A stretch of 64,000 nt of DNA from Pseudomonadota bacterium. GTDB taxonomy: Bacteria > Myxococcota_A > Polyangia > Polyangiales > Polyangiaceae. Under the pieces are notes generated by a model. It saw nothing but the letters and a program-made list of their open reading frames with translations, made no database searches and was not told where the DNA came from. Made by a program: the position numbers and the translations under genes. Location: contig JAEYWK010000111.1 in the NCBI GenBank assembly GCA_023431345.1, positions 62,001-126,000 of the forward strand, in the 5' to 3' direction. Below, piece by piece: positions 9,880 to 18,402 of the stretch (within the stretch, counting starts at the first letter, position 1; every line of letters begins with the position of its first letter).

Positions 9880-11412
9880 TCACCACGCCGTCGGGCGGTA
9901 ATCTTTCAAAAACTGCCCGAATACGTGCTTGCCGGTGCTGACGCCATCGAAGATCGGATCGACGATGCGAGCCGCGCCGTCGACGATGTCGAGCGGCGGA
10001 TGGAAGCCGCACTCTTCCGTCTTGCGCCGGGCGATGTGCAGCGGATCTTCGTCCGTCACCCAGCCCGTGTCGACGCTGTTCATGAAGATACCGTCTCTCG
10101 CGTAGTCGGCCGCCGAGGTGCGGGTCATCATGTTGAGGGCAGCTTTGGCCATGTTGGTGTGGGGGTGCTTGTCGGTCTTGAAACGACGATAGAACTGGCC
10201 CTCCATCGCCGAGACGTTGACGATGTGCTTGTCGAACGTGCGCTGCCGCAGCATGAGCGGCTTGAGCCGGGCGTTGAGCACGAACGGCGCGATCGCGTTC
10301 ACGAGCTGCACCTCGAGCAGCTCCACCGTCCCGACGCGATCGAGCGGCAGGCGCCAGCTGTTGACATCGCGCAGATCCACCTGCTGGAGGTCGGCGTCGA
10401 GCTGCCCCGTCGGGAACAGCTGCTGCCCTGCCAGTCGGTCTTCCTCGGCGAGCGCCACCTGCGACAGCGCCGGCGCGGCCTGCAAACCGACGGGAAACAG
10501 CGGGCCGCGCTGCGCGGCGCTGGCCAAGCTGAGCGCGCTCGCGCGCCGCAGCTGCTCGTACGACGTGAGCAAGCGCCGCTCCGGCTCGGGCAAGCTCTCG
10601 TGCGGGGCCAGCTCGCGCTCCATCAGGTGCGCGTAGAAACCGCTCGGGCGACGCACGGTTTGACAGGCGTTGTGGAGCACGAAATCGAGCCGCTCCTCCG
10701 TGAGCTCGAGCTGCTTCGCGAAGGCTTCGACGCTCGGCGTGTGACGCAAGTCGAGGCCATACACCTGCAAGCGGTCGGCCCAATCGGCGTAGTCCGCCTC
10801 GCGCGCATAGCGCTCGGCGGCGTCGCGCGGGAAGCGCGTGGTGACGAGCACGCGCGCCCCCGCCCGCAGCAGCATGATCGCCGCTTGATAGCCGATCTTG
10901 ACGCGCGCCCCGCTGATCAGGGCCACGCGCCCGCGCAGGTCGGCGCGCGGCGTGCGCTTCTGGTAGTTGAAGTCGCCGCACGCTTTGCACATCTGGTCGT
11001 AAAACTCGTGGACCTGCGTGACCCGCGCCTTGCAGATGTAGCACGCGCGCGCGACCTTCAGCTCCGGCTCACCGGCAGCTGGCTCACCCTCGCCTGCCCG
11101 AAACACGCCGCCGTGCGCCGCTTCGAGCGCGGCCGGCTCCGGGGTCACGAACACTGGCTCGAGGCGCTTCTGCCGGATCTGGGCGCGCTCGAGCAGCGCC
11201 TCGTCGTGCGCCCGCACTTCACGCTTGTCCTTGTTGCGGGCCGCGCGGTGCAGACGGCGCCGCTCGTAGCGGTCAGGCCGCGAGACGCGCCCGGCCGCCG
11301 TGAGCAGGCGATGGCGCTTCTCGAGCGCGACGTGGAGCAGCTCGGCGCGGTCCTCGGCCAAGGCTTCGAGGACCCGCAAACAATCGTCGATTTCCTTCTC
11401 GGTCGGCGGCAC
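9880..11412 (-). CDS. Zinc-finger SDR-fold oxidoreductase with non-canonical active site
   Basis: 510 residues from GTG. The first 120 residues are charged and helical; a four-Cys zinc motif follows (Cys124, Cys127, Cys142, Cys145), then a Rossmann SDR domain from about 160. The cofactor loop reads SGARVKIGY (GxxxKIG, not GxxxGIG). The NAG-like strand is HNACQT, the catalytic Ser is in VSAMEG, but four residues before the catalytic Lys (TNMAK) there is Thr instead of Tyr. An insertion of about 100 residues sits in the middle. It is a large SDR-like family also found in eukaryotes; reaction unknown. The V4R kinase gene follows 65 bp downstream. Confidence 0.75.
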   Translation of the reverse strand: MPPTEKEIDDCLRVLEALAEDRAELLHVALEKRHRLLTAAGRVSRPDRYERRRLHRAARNKDKREVRAHDEALLERAQIRQKRLEPVFVTPEPAALEAAHGGVFRAGEGEPAAGEPELKVARACYICKARVTQVHEFYDQMCKACGDFNYQKRTPRADLRGRVALISGARVKIGYQAAIMLLRAGARVLVTTRFPRDAAERYAREADYADWADRLQVYGLDLRHTPSVEAFAKQLELTEERLDFVLHNACQTVRRPSGFYAHLMERELAPHESLPEPERRLLTSYEQLRRASALSLASAAQRGPLFPVGLQAAPALSQVALAEEDRLAGQQLFPTGQLDADLQQVDLRDVNSWRLPLDRVGTVELLEVQLVNAIAPFVLNARLKPLMLRQRTFDKHIVNVSAMEGQFYRRFKTDKHPHTNMAKAALNMMTRTSAADYARDGIFMNSVDTGWVTDEDPLHIARRKTEECGFHPPLDIVDGAARIVDPIFDGVSTGKHVFGQFLKDYRPTAW

Positions 11413-11474
11413 GGCAGCCTGCGCCTAGCATGGCCGTCCGCCACGCCGCAAACCGCGCCCGGCGGGCGCCCGGA

Positions 11475-11831
11475 TCAAGGGTCTGCGTTGGAGCTCTTGG
11501 GCAAGGGCTCGCGCGTGGCCTCCGCGATGTTCGACTCGTCGAAGTCGTAGCCGAACTCTTGGCTCGCCCGGGTGCTCACGAACGGTCCGCCCTCTTCCTC
11601 GGGCAAGATGCGCTCGCGGCGCTCGGGCTCGCTCTCTTCGCCCGAGGTAGCGGACTCCAGGAATGCTTCGCCGAGCTCTTCGGCGAGCGGATCACCGGTG
11701 CGAAATCCGCTGAGGAACGCGTGACCATCGTCGCGGCGCGGCCCCCACGACGCACGGACCTTGCGCTCGTATTCGGCGTCGAGGTGCCCCGTCGCGTCGC
11801 GTCGTTTGACTGCCTTCTTACGGTCGACCAT
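11475..11831 (-). CDS. Small acidic hypothetical protein
   Basis: 118 residues. The start is set at the second of two nearby ATGs (11829-11831) because the Shine-Dalgarno GAAGG lies 9 bases before it but directly abuts the first one. The N-terminus is basic (DRKKAVKRRD), the rest rich in Glu, Asp, Ser and Arg with few hydrophobic residues, so it may be largely disordered. The middle has a GDPLAEELGEAFLESA helix and the end a cluster FGYDFDESNI. I recognise no family. It lies upstream of the SDR gene on the same strand with 62 bp between and could be cotranscribed. Confidence 0.6.
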   Translation of the reverse strand: MVDRKKAVKRRDATGHLDAEYERKVRASWGPRRDDGHAFLSGFRTGDPLAEELGEAFLESATSGEESEPERRERILPEEEGGPFVSTRASQEFGYDFDESNIAEATREPLPKSSNADP

Positions 11832-12149
11832 CTGAGTCATCCTTCTTTCTCGGTAGCGGGAAATATCCCCTGAGGCAGGAGTGATGGCGGACCACCTCGT
11901 AGCCGAGCGGAAGCCCGCGTAAGAGAAGCCGTGGAAAGCCGTGAGCGGGAGGAAGAGGCCGAAAAATGGCCAGAACGTCCCCGCGCTCAGGCTTAGAAAA
12001 CTACGCTTCTTGGCGCGCAAAGCAACGCGCAAATGGCGGAGGAGCGCGCAGCTCGGCCTACCTCCCGCCACACCCACCGCTCACTCATGAACCATTTCAG
12101 AGACTTATGGCTCTGATATTCTGCTCGTTTGTCGGGACCGAAGGCGCGG
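11832..12149. other. Divergent intergenic region with one small inverted repeat
   Basis: About 318 bp between the acidic hypothetical gene and the secreted protein gene. No gene-like frame is convincing. An AT-richer patch near 12085-12125 carries the inverted repeat TTTCAGAG-N8-CTCTGATA (12095-12118), about 32 bp before the downstream ATG, which could be an operator or a weak hairpin. No clear -35/-10 pair was identified. Confidence 0.4.
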
Positions 12150-13142
12150 ATGAGATCACGTCACGTCACGAGCTGGGGGGTCTTGCTGTCACTCGCCCTG
12201 ACGACACCCGCGCTGCTGGCGGCGGCTGGCCCGGGCGCGGCTGACGCGCGCTTTCGCGCAGCGCTCGCGTTGCGCTGGGCGCCCATTCATCATCAAGACG
12301 TCCACCGCAAGGGAGCGCACTCCCTCGGGGGCGCGGCCGACTTCATCACCGCCTTCGACTTCGACGGCGACGACGACCCCAGCAACAACTGGGAAAACGC
12401 CGGTGATCCACGGTTTCCCTTGGCGGCTCACGCTTACTTCGCCGTCGTCGAGACCGCCAGCCATTGGTTCATCACGTACACGTTCTTTCATCCTCGGGAT
12501 TGGTCGAGCACGTTCTTCGAGACCGAGCACGAGAACGACGCCGAGGGCGTGATGCTGGCGGTGCAGCGTGACGGGTCTCCGCTCGGAGCCCTGCGCGCCG
12601 CCGTCACCGTCGTTCATTCCAACTTCTACTCCTTCGTGCCAGCCTCGAGCCGCTGGAGCTCGGGTCGCGAGGACGTCGACGGTCAGCTGCAGCTCCAGGA
12701 ATTCGAAGGCGCTCTGCACCCGGTCACGGCTCAGCAGGCCGAGACCCACGCCCTGAAGGCTTGGCCCTACTACTCGATCAAGAACGAAGGCGTGGTGTAC
12801 TACCCGTCGCTCACGACCGCGGAGGTGCCCTCCGGTCCGAACGATCGCAAGGTGCTCTACCGCTTGCGCGACGTGCTGGAGCCGGGCGGCCTCTGGCAAC
12901 GCCGCTACGATCCTCGCATCTTCACGAGCTTCGGCACGTTCGCCGGTGACCGCGGCGGCGGCTGCGGCAGGGGTGTCTTCCTATGTCGCAAGAACGCGGC
13001 CCACGCCCCCTGGGCCTGGGACGATCACGACGACCGGAGCCCCCGCGGCGCCCTGCTGCTGGATCCGGCCGGGCTGTCGCGCAGCTACTTCCGCGCGCCC
13101 GAGGCCATTTCGTCGAGGTATCAGTTCAATCCTTTCCGCTAG
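12150..13142 (+). CDS. Secreted protein of unknown function
   Basis: 330 residues. The ATG at 12150 is chosen over an upstream TTG because GAAGG precedes it at a good spacing and the signal peptide (basic RSRH, hydrophobic core, cut near AAA/ADA at about 30) then starts properly. The mature protein is rich in aromatic residues and His: RWAPIHHQD, SHWFITYTFFHPRDW and ETEHENDAEGVML. The His/Asp/Glu pattern around a beta-rich core recalls VPS62/DUF946-like proteins, but I cannot make a firm assignment. Only two Cys (GGGCGRGVFLC), near the C-terminus, probably form a disulfide. The gene stands alone upstream of prs. Confidence 0.7.
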   Translation: MRSRHVTSWGVLLSLALTTPALLAAAGPGAADARFRAALALRWAPIHHQDVHRKGAHSLGGAADFITAFDFDGDDDPSNNWENAGDPRFPLAAHAYFAVVETASHWFITYTFFHPRDWSSTFFETEHENDAEGVMLAVQRDGSPLGALRAAVTVVHSNFYSFVPASSRWSSGREDVDGQLQLQEFEGALHPVTAQQAETHALKAWPYYSIKNEGVVYYPSLTTAEVPSGPNDRKVLYRLRDVLEPGGLWQRRYDPRIFTSFGTFAGDRGGGCGRGVFLCRKNAAHAPWAWDDHDDRSPRGALLLDPAGLSRSYFRAPEAISSRYQFNPFR

Positions 13143-13217
13143 AGCGCGCCTGCGCCGAGGGGTGGCCGGCCAGCCCTCGAGAGCTGCGCGGTTCGTGGTA
13201 GGTTCCGCGCCCTCCCA

Positions 13218-14165
13218 ATGCCCTCGCCCTCCGGCCTCAAGGTCTTTTCTGGCAGCTCGCACCCGGGTCTCGCGCAAGAGATCTGCGATCAAATAGGCAT
13301 TCCCCTCGGTCGAGCCACCACCAAGCGCTTCTCGAACGAGAACCTGAAGATTCGCATCGAGGAGAACGTCCGTGAACAAGACGTCTTCGTGGTGCAGACG
13401 GCCTGTCCGCCGCTGTCGGAGCACATCGTCGAGCTGCTCATCATGCTCGACGCGCTCAAGCACGCGTCCGCCAAGCGCGTCACAGCGGTGATCCCCTACT
13501 TCCCCTACGCGCGAAGCGACAAGAAGGACGAGCCGCGCATCTCGATCTCGGCCCGCTTGATGGCCGACCTGCTCGCTACCTCCGGCGCCGACCGCGTGCT
13601 GACGATGGATCTCCACTCGCCGCAGATCCAAGGCTTCTTCTCCATCCCCGCCGATCAGCTCACGGGTGTCCCCGCGCTGTGCGAGCGCCTGAAGAAGGAC
13701 GACCTTTCGAACACGGTGGTGGTGGCCGCCGACGTCGGCGAGGCCAAGGACGCCGGGCGCTTCGCCAAGCGGCTCGAGCTACCGCTGGCCTTGATCGACA
13801 AGCGACGCTACGGCGACGACGAGAACGCCAAGCCGGCGCACGTCATCGGCGATGTCGCCGGGAAGGATTGCTTGCTCGTGGACGACGAGATCGCGACTGG
13901 CGGCACGCTCTACAACGCCACCGATTTTCTGCTCGACCGCGGCGCGCGCTCCGTCTCTGCGGCGGTGGTGCACCCGGTGCTGTCGGGCAAGGCTCCCGAG
14001 AAGCTGAAGGCGTCGCGGCTACGGCGGTTGCTGGTCACCAGCACCTTGCCCATCCCGCAAGCAGCCATGAGCAGCAAAATCGAAGTACTGTCGCTGGCGC
14101 CCCAGCTCGCCACCGCGATGTTACATATTCACGACGGGAGCTCGGTCTCCGCCCTGTTTTCGTAG
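13218..14165 (+). CDS. prs: Ribose-phosphate pyrophosphokinase
   Basis: 315 residues, the usual length. Makes PRPP from ribose 5-phosphate and ATP for purine, pyrimidine, His and Trp synthesis. Visible motifs: N-terminal FSGSSHPGLA, the ATP-contact segment VIPYFPYARSDKK, VLTMDLHSPQIQGFF, the catalytic loop LIDKRRYG and the PRPP-binding loop LLVDDEIATGGTL. All key residues look intact. It begins 75 bp after the secreted protein gene and is followed by a possible hairpin before the chemosensory operon, so it is probably a separate unit. Confidence 0.93.
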   Translation: MPSPSGLKVFSGSSHPGLAQEICDQIGIPLGRATTKRFSNENLKIRIEENVREQDVFVVQTACPPLSEHIVELLIMLDALKHASAKRVTAVIPYFPYARSDKKDEPRISISARLMADLLATSGADRVLTMDLHSPQIQGFFSIPADQLTGVPALCERLKKDDLSNTVVVAADVGEAKDAGRFAKRLELPLALIDKRRYGDDENAKPAHVIGDVAGKDCLLVDDEIATGGTLYNATDFLLDRGARSVSAAVVHPVLSGKAPEKLKASRLRRLLVTSTLPIPQAAMSSKIEVLSLAPQLATAMLHIHDGSSVSALFS

Positions 14166-14184
14166 CGCGGCTGACGACTGCGTC

Positions 14185-14212
14185 GCTCCGGCTCACGCGG
14201 GCTTGCCGGAGC
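14185..14212 (+). terminator. Possible hairpin downstream of prs
   Basis: Perfect 8-bp stem GCTCCGGC / GCCGGAGC with a 12-base loop, 20 bp after the prs stop codon. It is not followed by a T-run, so if it terminates transcription it would need Rho or be inefficient. The remaining 130 bp before the first CheW gene presumably hold the promoter of the chemosensory operon; no convincing -35/-10 pair was seen. Confidence 0.35.
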
Positions 14213-14346
14213 CGAGCCCAGCCCGGCCCAGAAAAGCGCCGAGTGCGGCAAATTGGGACTGGTTTTCCTCTGCGTCCCCCGTGATATCCTGGTGAGTAAT
14301 GTGCAGGGTCTTCGCCGTCGCGAACGGAGCGGGAGCGCCATAGGTC

Positions 14347-14823
14347 ATGGTCGCGACGAGGGGGGATGCGGGGCACGCGCAGCTCTTGTTATGCCGGGTC
14401 GGGAGCAAGATTTGCGGCATCCCGCTGGAGCACGTCATCGAAACGATGCGCCCTGCTTCGCTCGAAGCGCTCGCCGACATGTCCGAGCTCACGCTCGGGG
14501 TGGCGATGATCCGCGGGCGCCCCACGCCCATCATCGATGGACGTCGGCTGCTGGGCTGTGACGCGAGCCAGCCTCCGAAGCGCTTCGTCACCCTCGAGCT
14601 CGAGCGCCAGCGCACGGTCGCGCTAGCGGTCGACGACGTGCTCGACGTGCGGGCCATCGACGCCGCCGCGCTCGAGCCGCTGCCCGCGATCCTGCGCGGC
14701 GAAGGAGCTTCATCGCTCGCGTCGCTCGGGGCGCTCGATCGCGAGCTGCTCGTCGTGCTGGAGCGCGCGCAGCTGCTCCCCGAGAGCTTTTGGAAGCAGC
14801 TGGAGCAGGCGCCTACCCCATGA
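14347..14823 (+). CDS. CheW-like coupling protein (first, WspB-position)
   Basis: 158 residues forming one CheW domain (LLLCRVGSKICGIPLEHVIETM, then MIRGRPTPIIDGRRLL, then ALAVDDVLDV). CheW proteins bridge chemoreceptors and the CheA kinase. It opens a seven-gene operon in which most genes overlap by four bases; its TGA overlaps the ATG of the CheR gene. By order it corresponds to WspB. The short C-terminal extension (about 120-158) is helical. Confidence 0.85.
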   Translation: MVATRGDAGHAQLLLCRVGSKICGIPLEHVIETMRPASLEALADMSELTLGVAMIRGRPTPIIDGRRLLGCDASQPPKRFVTLELERQRTVALAVDDVLDVRAIDAAALEPLPAILRGEGASSLASLGALDRELLVVLERAQLLPESFWKQLEQAPTP

Positions 14824-16367
14824 ACCCGATGCTGGGCACACCGGAGCTTCAGGCGTTTCAAGACGCCATCGCCAAGCGCCTGGGTCTGCGCTTCGACGAG
14901 AGTCGCCTGACGTTCCTAGCCGAGGTGCTGGAGCGGCGCTTGGACGCCCGGCGACTCGCCCCCGCCGCCTACCTGTCTGCGCTGCGCAGCGACGCCGAGG
15001 CCTCCGACGAGCTCTCGGCGCTGGCACGCGAGCTGACGGTCGGCGAGACCTACTTTTTCCGGCAGCGCGACCACTTCGACGCCTTTCGTGAGACCGTGCT
15101 GCCGGAGCGGCTCTCGGCGCGGGCCGCCTCGCGCGTGCTGCGCTTCCTATCGGCGGGCTGCGCGAGCGGCGAAGAGGTCTATTCGCTCGCGATCGTGCTG
15201 CAAGAGCAGGCCGTCGAGCCCGCCTATCAAGTCTCCCTGACCGGGCTCGATTTGAACCCGGATGCGCTTTCGCGGGCGCGCGCGGGGCTGTACTCCTCAT
15301 GGTCGTTGCGCGAGACGCCGCCCGAGGCGTGCGAGCGCTGGTTCACCCGCGAGGGCCGTGACTATCGGCTGGCGCGGGTGCTGCGCGACAGCGTGCGCTT
15401 CGCGCAGCACAACTTGACGCTCGACTCGGCTCAGCTGCTGGCGCCGGGCAGCCTCGACGCCGTGTTCTGTCGCAACGTGCTGATGTACTTCACGCCCGAG
15501 CACGCCGCTGCGATCGTCGAACGGCTCGCGCGAGCGCTGGCCCCCGGCGGCTTCCTGTTCTTGGGACACGCCGAAACACTGCGCGGGCTCTCGCACTCAT
15601 TTCACCTGAAGCACTCGCACAACGCCTTCTACTACCAGCGCCGAGACGAGCTCGGCCAGGCCGAGGCGCCAGCGCGCGCTGAGGCGCCCGTCCGCAGCGC
15701 AGACTCGAGCTGGGTGGACACTTGGCTCGACACCGTCGCGCGCTCGAGCCACCGCATTCACCAGCTGACCGCGAGCCATCAGCTAGGCAGCAGCGCACAG
15801 AGTGAGGGCCAAGAGCGGCGGTCGCCCGTGACGGAGGACGCTCCCGCCGCCGCAACGGCGCGCCAGCCGCAGGATCTGAGCGGACCGCTCGAGCTGCTCC
15901 GCCACGAGCGCTACACGGAGGCCCTGGCGGCCCTGCACAGCGGGCCCGAGGAGCTCGACGCCGCCGCGCTGTTGCTGCGCGCGGCGCTCTTGACTCATCA
16001 AGGTGACTTGCCAGCGGCGGAGCGCGTCTGCCACGAGCTCCTGCGCCTCGATGACCTGAACGCGGGCGCGCACTACCTGCTCGCGCTCTGCTCGGAGCGC
16101 CGCGGCCAGCTCGAATCCGCCGTCGAGCACGACCTCACGGCCGTGTACCTGGATGGAGGCTTCGCGATGCCGCACCTGCACCTAGGCTTGATGGCGCGGC
16201 GCCGCCGGGATGGCGATACGGCGCGCCATCAGCTGGCGGAAGCTCTGATCTTGCTCGAGCGCGAAGACGCCTCGCGGCTGCTGCTGTTCGGGGGCGGATT
16301 CAGCCGCGGCGCGCTGCTCGCGTTGTGCCGCTCCGAGCTTTCGAACCTGCGCGGAGGGGCGTCGTGA
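14820..16367 (+). CDS. CheR-type receptor methyltransferase with C-terminal TPR (WspC/FrzF-like)
   Basis: 515 residues from the ATG that overlaps the CheW stop (ATGA). Residues about 1-265 are CheR: the N-terminal helical part, then the SAM-binding FLSAGCASGEEVYSLA and the CRNVLMYF motif. A low-complexity linker follows, then helical repeats of TPR type from about 355 to 500 (AALLLRAALLTHQGDLPAAE, NAGAHYLLALCSERRGQLESA). CheR-TPR fusions are typical of Wsp and Frz pathways, where the TPR part controls methylation of the cognate receptor. It methylates receptor glutamates, here probably those of the MCP two genes downstream. Confidence 0.92.
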   Translation: MNPMLGTPELQAFQDAIAKRLGLRFDESRLTFLAEVLERRLDARRLAPAAYLSALRSDAEASDELSALARELTVGETYFFRQRDHFDAFRETVLPERLSARAASRVLRFLSAGCASGEEVYSLAIVLQEQAVEPAYQVSLTGLDLNPDALSRARAGLYSSWSLRETPPEACERWFTREGRDYRLARVLRDSVRFAQHNLTLDSAQLLAPGSLDAVFCRNVLMYFTPEHAAAIVERLARALAPGGFLFLGHAETLRGLSHSFHLKHSHNAFYYQRRDELGQAEAPARAEAPVRSADSSWVDTWLDTVARSSHRIHQLTASHQLGSSAQSEGQERRSPVTEDAPAAATARQPQDLSGPLELLRHERYTEALAALHSGPEELDAAALLLRAALLTHQGDLPAAERVCHELLRLDDLNAGAHYLLALCSERRGQLESAVEHDLTAVYLDGGFAMPHLHLGLMARRRRDGDTARHQLAEALILLEREDASRLLLFGGGFSRGALLALCRSELSNLRGGAS

Positions 16368-16915
16368 ACCGCCAGAGCGAGCTCGAGCGCGTGCTCTCGC
16401 GGCTGCGCGCCGACTTCGACGAAGCCTTCGCCCGCCCCCACGCGACGGAGGCGGAAAACTCCACGGATTTATTGACGATCCGCGTGAGCAGTCGGCGATA
16501 CGCGCTGCGCCTCGCGCAAGTAGACGGCCTGCACGCCGACCGCCGACTGGTCCGCGTGCCCAGCCCGCGCCCGGAGCTGCTCGGCTTGGCCAACCTGCGC
16601 GGGGTCGTCGCACCCGTGTACGATCTCGCTCAGCTCATCGGTCACCCGCCCAGCTCGAACCCGCGCTGGCTCGCTCAGCTGCGCAGCAGCGCCGCGTTCA
16701 GCGTGGCGTTCGAGCGCTTCGAGCGGCACCTGCGCGTGCCGACCGCCTCAATCACGCTGACGGGCGCAGATAGCACCCATGCGGAGCGCTACGTCTCCGG
16801 CAGCGTGCGAACCGACGCAGGTCCGCTGCCGCTACTCGACCTGCTCGCCTTGCTGCACGTGGTCACGAGCGGCGTGGGTCTCGTGCCCGCGCCGAAACGA
16901 GAGGAAGCTCTATGA
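16364..16915 (+). CDS. CheW-like coupling protein (second, WspD-position)
   Basis: 183 residues from GTG at 16364, which overlaps the CheR stop (GTGA) and has GGAGGGG just upstream. The N-terminal 35 residues are helical and charged, followed by a CheW domain (LLTIRVSSRRYALRLAQVDG, LLGLANLRGVVAPVYDLAQL, and a C-terminal LLDLLALLHV). A second CheW in the same operon matches WspB/WspD, where the two coupling proteins play non-identical roles. Its TGA overlaps the MCP start by four bases. Confidence 0.85.
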   Translation: MNRQSELERVLSRLRADFDEAFARPHATEAENSTDLLTIRVSSRRYALRLAQVDGLHADRRLVRVPSPRPELLGLANLRGVVAPVYDLAQLIGHPPSSNPRWLAQLRSSAAFSVAFERFERHLRVPTASITLTGADSTHAERYVSGSVRTDAGPLPLLDLLALLHVVTSGVGLVPAPKREEAL

Positions 16916-18399
16916 GTTGGACGTTTGGAAAGAAATTGGCCCTCGGCTTCGCGCTGGCGGTGCTGACGGTGCTGATCATCGGCATCTCGGGCCATCGCGC
17001 GACGAGCGAGCTGATCGAGAACCAAGAATGGGTCGCCCACACCCGCGAGGTGCAGTTGTCAGTGGACAGCGGGATGGCGGCGCTCGTCGACGTCGAGACC
17101 GGGCAGCGCGGCTTCCTCCTGACCGGAGAAGATTCGTTCCTCGACCCGTACCGCAAGGGTCTCGAAGGAATCGACAAGTCGTTCCAGAAGGCGGAGCGCT
17201 TGACCGCGGACAACCCCGCGCAAAAGCAGCGGATCGCGACCTTGCTGCCGATCGTCGAGGGGCGGCTGGAGGTGATGGCCAAGGGCATCGAGCTGCGGCG
17301 CGCGCAGGGTCTGGAGGCGGTGCTCAAGAGCGGGCTCCTGAACGAAGGCAAGCAAGAGATGGACAAGATTCGCCGTCTCGTCGCGGAAGTAGACCGCACC
17401 GAGTTCGAGCTGCTGAGCGAGCGTCAGAAGCGATCCGCGGCGAGCGCCGCCACGGCTCAGGCGACGATCCTTTGGGGCAGCCTGATCGGTTGTGCGCTGA
17501 TCGTGCTGGCGGGCGTCGTGATGGCGCGCTCGCTCACGAACCAGATCGGCAGCGCCGTTCGTCACATTCAAACCTCCTCCGCCGAGCTGCAAGCGGCGGC
17601 CAATCAGCAAGCCACCGGCGCCAAGGAGCAGGCCACCGCGATGAGCGAGGTCACGACCACCATCAGCGAGCTGCTCGCCACGTCCCGCCAAATTGCCGAG
17701 AGCGCTCGGCGCGTGTCCGACATCGCCAGCCAAACCGCCAACCAAGCGCGGGTCGGCGACGCCACCGTCGCGCGGGGAACCGAAGCCATCGCCGCCATCC
17801 GTCGTCAGGTCGACGCCATCGTCAGCCACATGCTGGAGCTGGGCAAGAAGTCGCAGCAGATCGGCTCCGTCCTCGAGATCGTGGCGGAGCTGGCGGAGCA
17901 GACGAACATCTTGGCCATCAACGCCACCATCGAGGCGGCGGGAGCCGGTGAGTCGGGCCGGCGCTTCGGCGTCGTAGCCGACGAGATCAGGAAGCTCGCC
18001 GACCGCGTGGGCGGCTCCACCAAGGAGATCCGGGGCCTCATCGACGACGTGCGAGCGGCCGTCAATACGACCGTGATGACGACCGAAACCGGGTCGAAGG
18101 CAGTCGAGGCGGGCTCCGAGCAGTTCGGCCAGGTGGCGTCGGCCTTCAAGCAGATCACGGGGCAAGTCTCGACCAGCACCGAAGCCGCCAAAGAGATCGA
18201 GCTGTCTACCAAGCAGCAGGCGACGGCGGTCGAGCAGGTGAACGTCGCCATCACCAACGTGGCGCAGGCCTCCAAAGAGAGTGAGGTCAGCACCGGCCAG
18301 ACGCTGCGCACCGCGTCGGAGCTCGCCAGTCTGTCGCGCGATCTGTTGCGTATCGTGGAGTCCGAGGCGCCGACCGCTTCGCGCAGCGCCTCGCACTGA
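16912..18399 (+). CDS. CHASE3 methyl-accepting chemotaxis protein (WspA-position)
   Basis: 495 residues. Transmembrane helix about 8-27, a periplasmic CHASE3 domain (about 35-180) with the typical DVETGQRGFLLTGEDSFL, a second transmembrane helix about 184-204, and a cytoplasmic coiled-coil signalling domain. The receptor hairpin tip is EQTNILAINATIEAA at about 330-345, followed by FGVVADEIRKLA. No HAMP domain is evident: the signalling helices begin soon after TM2. WspA of Pseudomonas has a different periplasmic domain, so the input differs. Stop and next gene are three bases apart. Confidence 0.92.
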   Translation: MSWTFGKKLALGFALAVLTVLIIGISGHRATSELIENQEWVAHTREVQLSVDSGMAALVDVETGQRGFLLTGEDSFLDPYRKGLEGIDKSFQKAERLTADNPAQKQRIATLLPIVEGRLEVMAKGIELRRAQGLEAVLKSGLLNEGKQEMDKIRRLVAEVDRTEFELLSERQKRSAASAATAQATILWGSLIGCALIVLAGVVMARSLTNQIGSAVRHIQTSSAELQAAANQQATGAKEQATAMSEVTTTISELLATSRQIAESARRVSDIASQTANQARVGDATVARGTEAIAAIRRQVDAIVSHMLELGKKSQQIGSVLEIVAELAEQTNILAINATIEAAGAGESGRRFGVVADEIRKLADRVGGSTKEIRGLIDDVRAAVNTTVMTTETGSKAVEAGSEQFGQVASAFKQITGQVSTSTEAAKEIELSTKQQATAVEQVNVAITNVAQASKESEVSTGQTLRTASELASLSRDLLRIVESEAPTASRSASH

Positions 18400-18402
18400 G
18401 TC

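Noticed and set aside
9815..11044. N-terminal extension of the V4R kinase frame by about 410 residues
   Set aside because: It lies antisense/out of frame within the SDR gene on the same strand and has no domain; the ATG at 9812-9814 gives the natural V4R start.
7634..11550. Long + strand open frames (up to about 755 codons) opposite the V4R kinase and SDR genes
   Set aside because: They are antisense to two proteins with clear domains; their composition (Arg, Glu, His, Leu-rich) is the usual product of GC-rich complementary frames.
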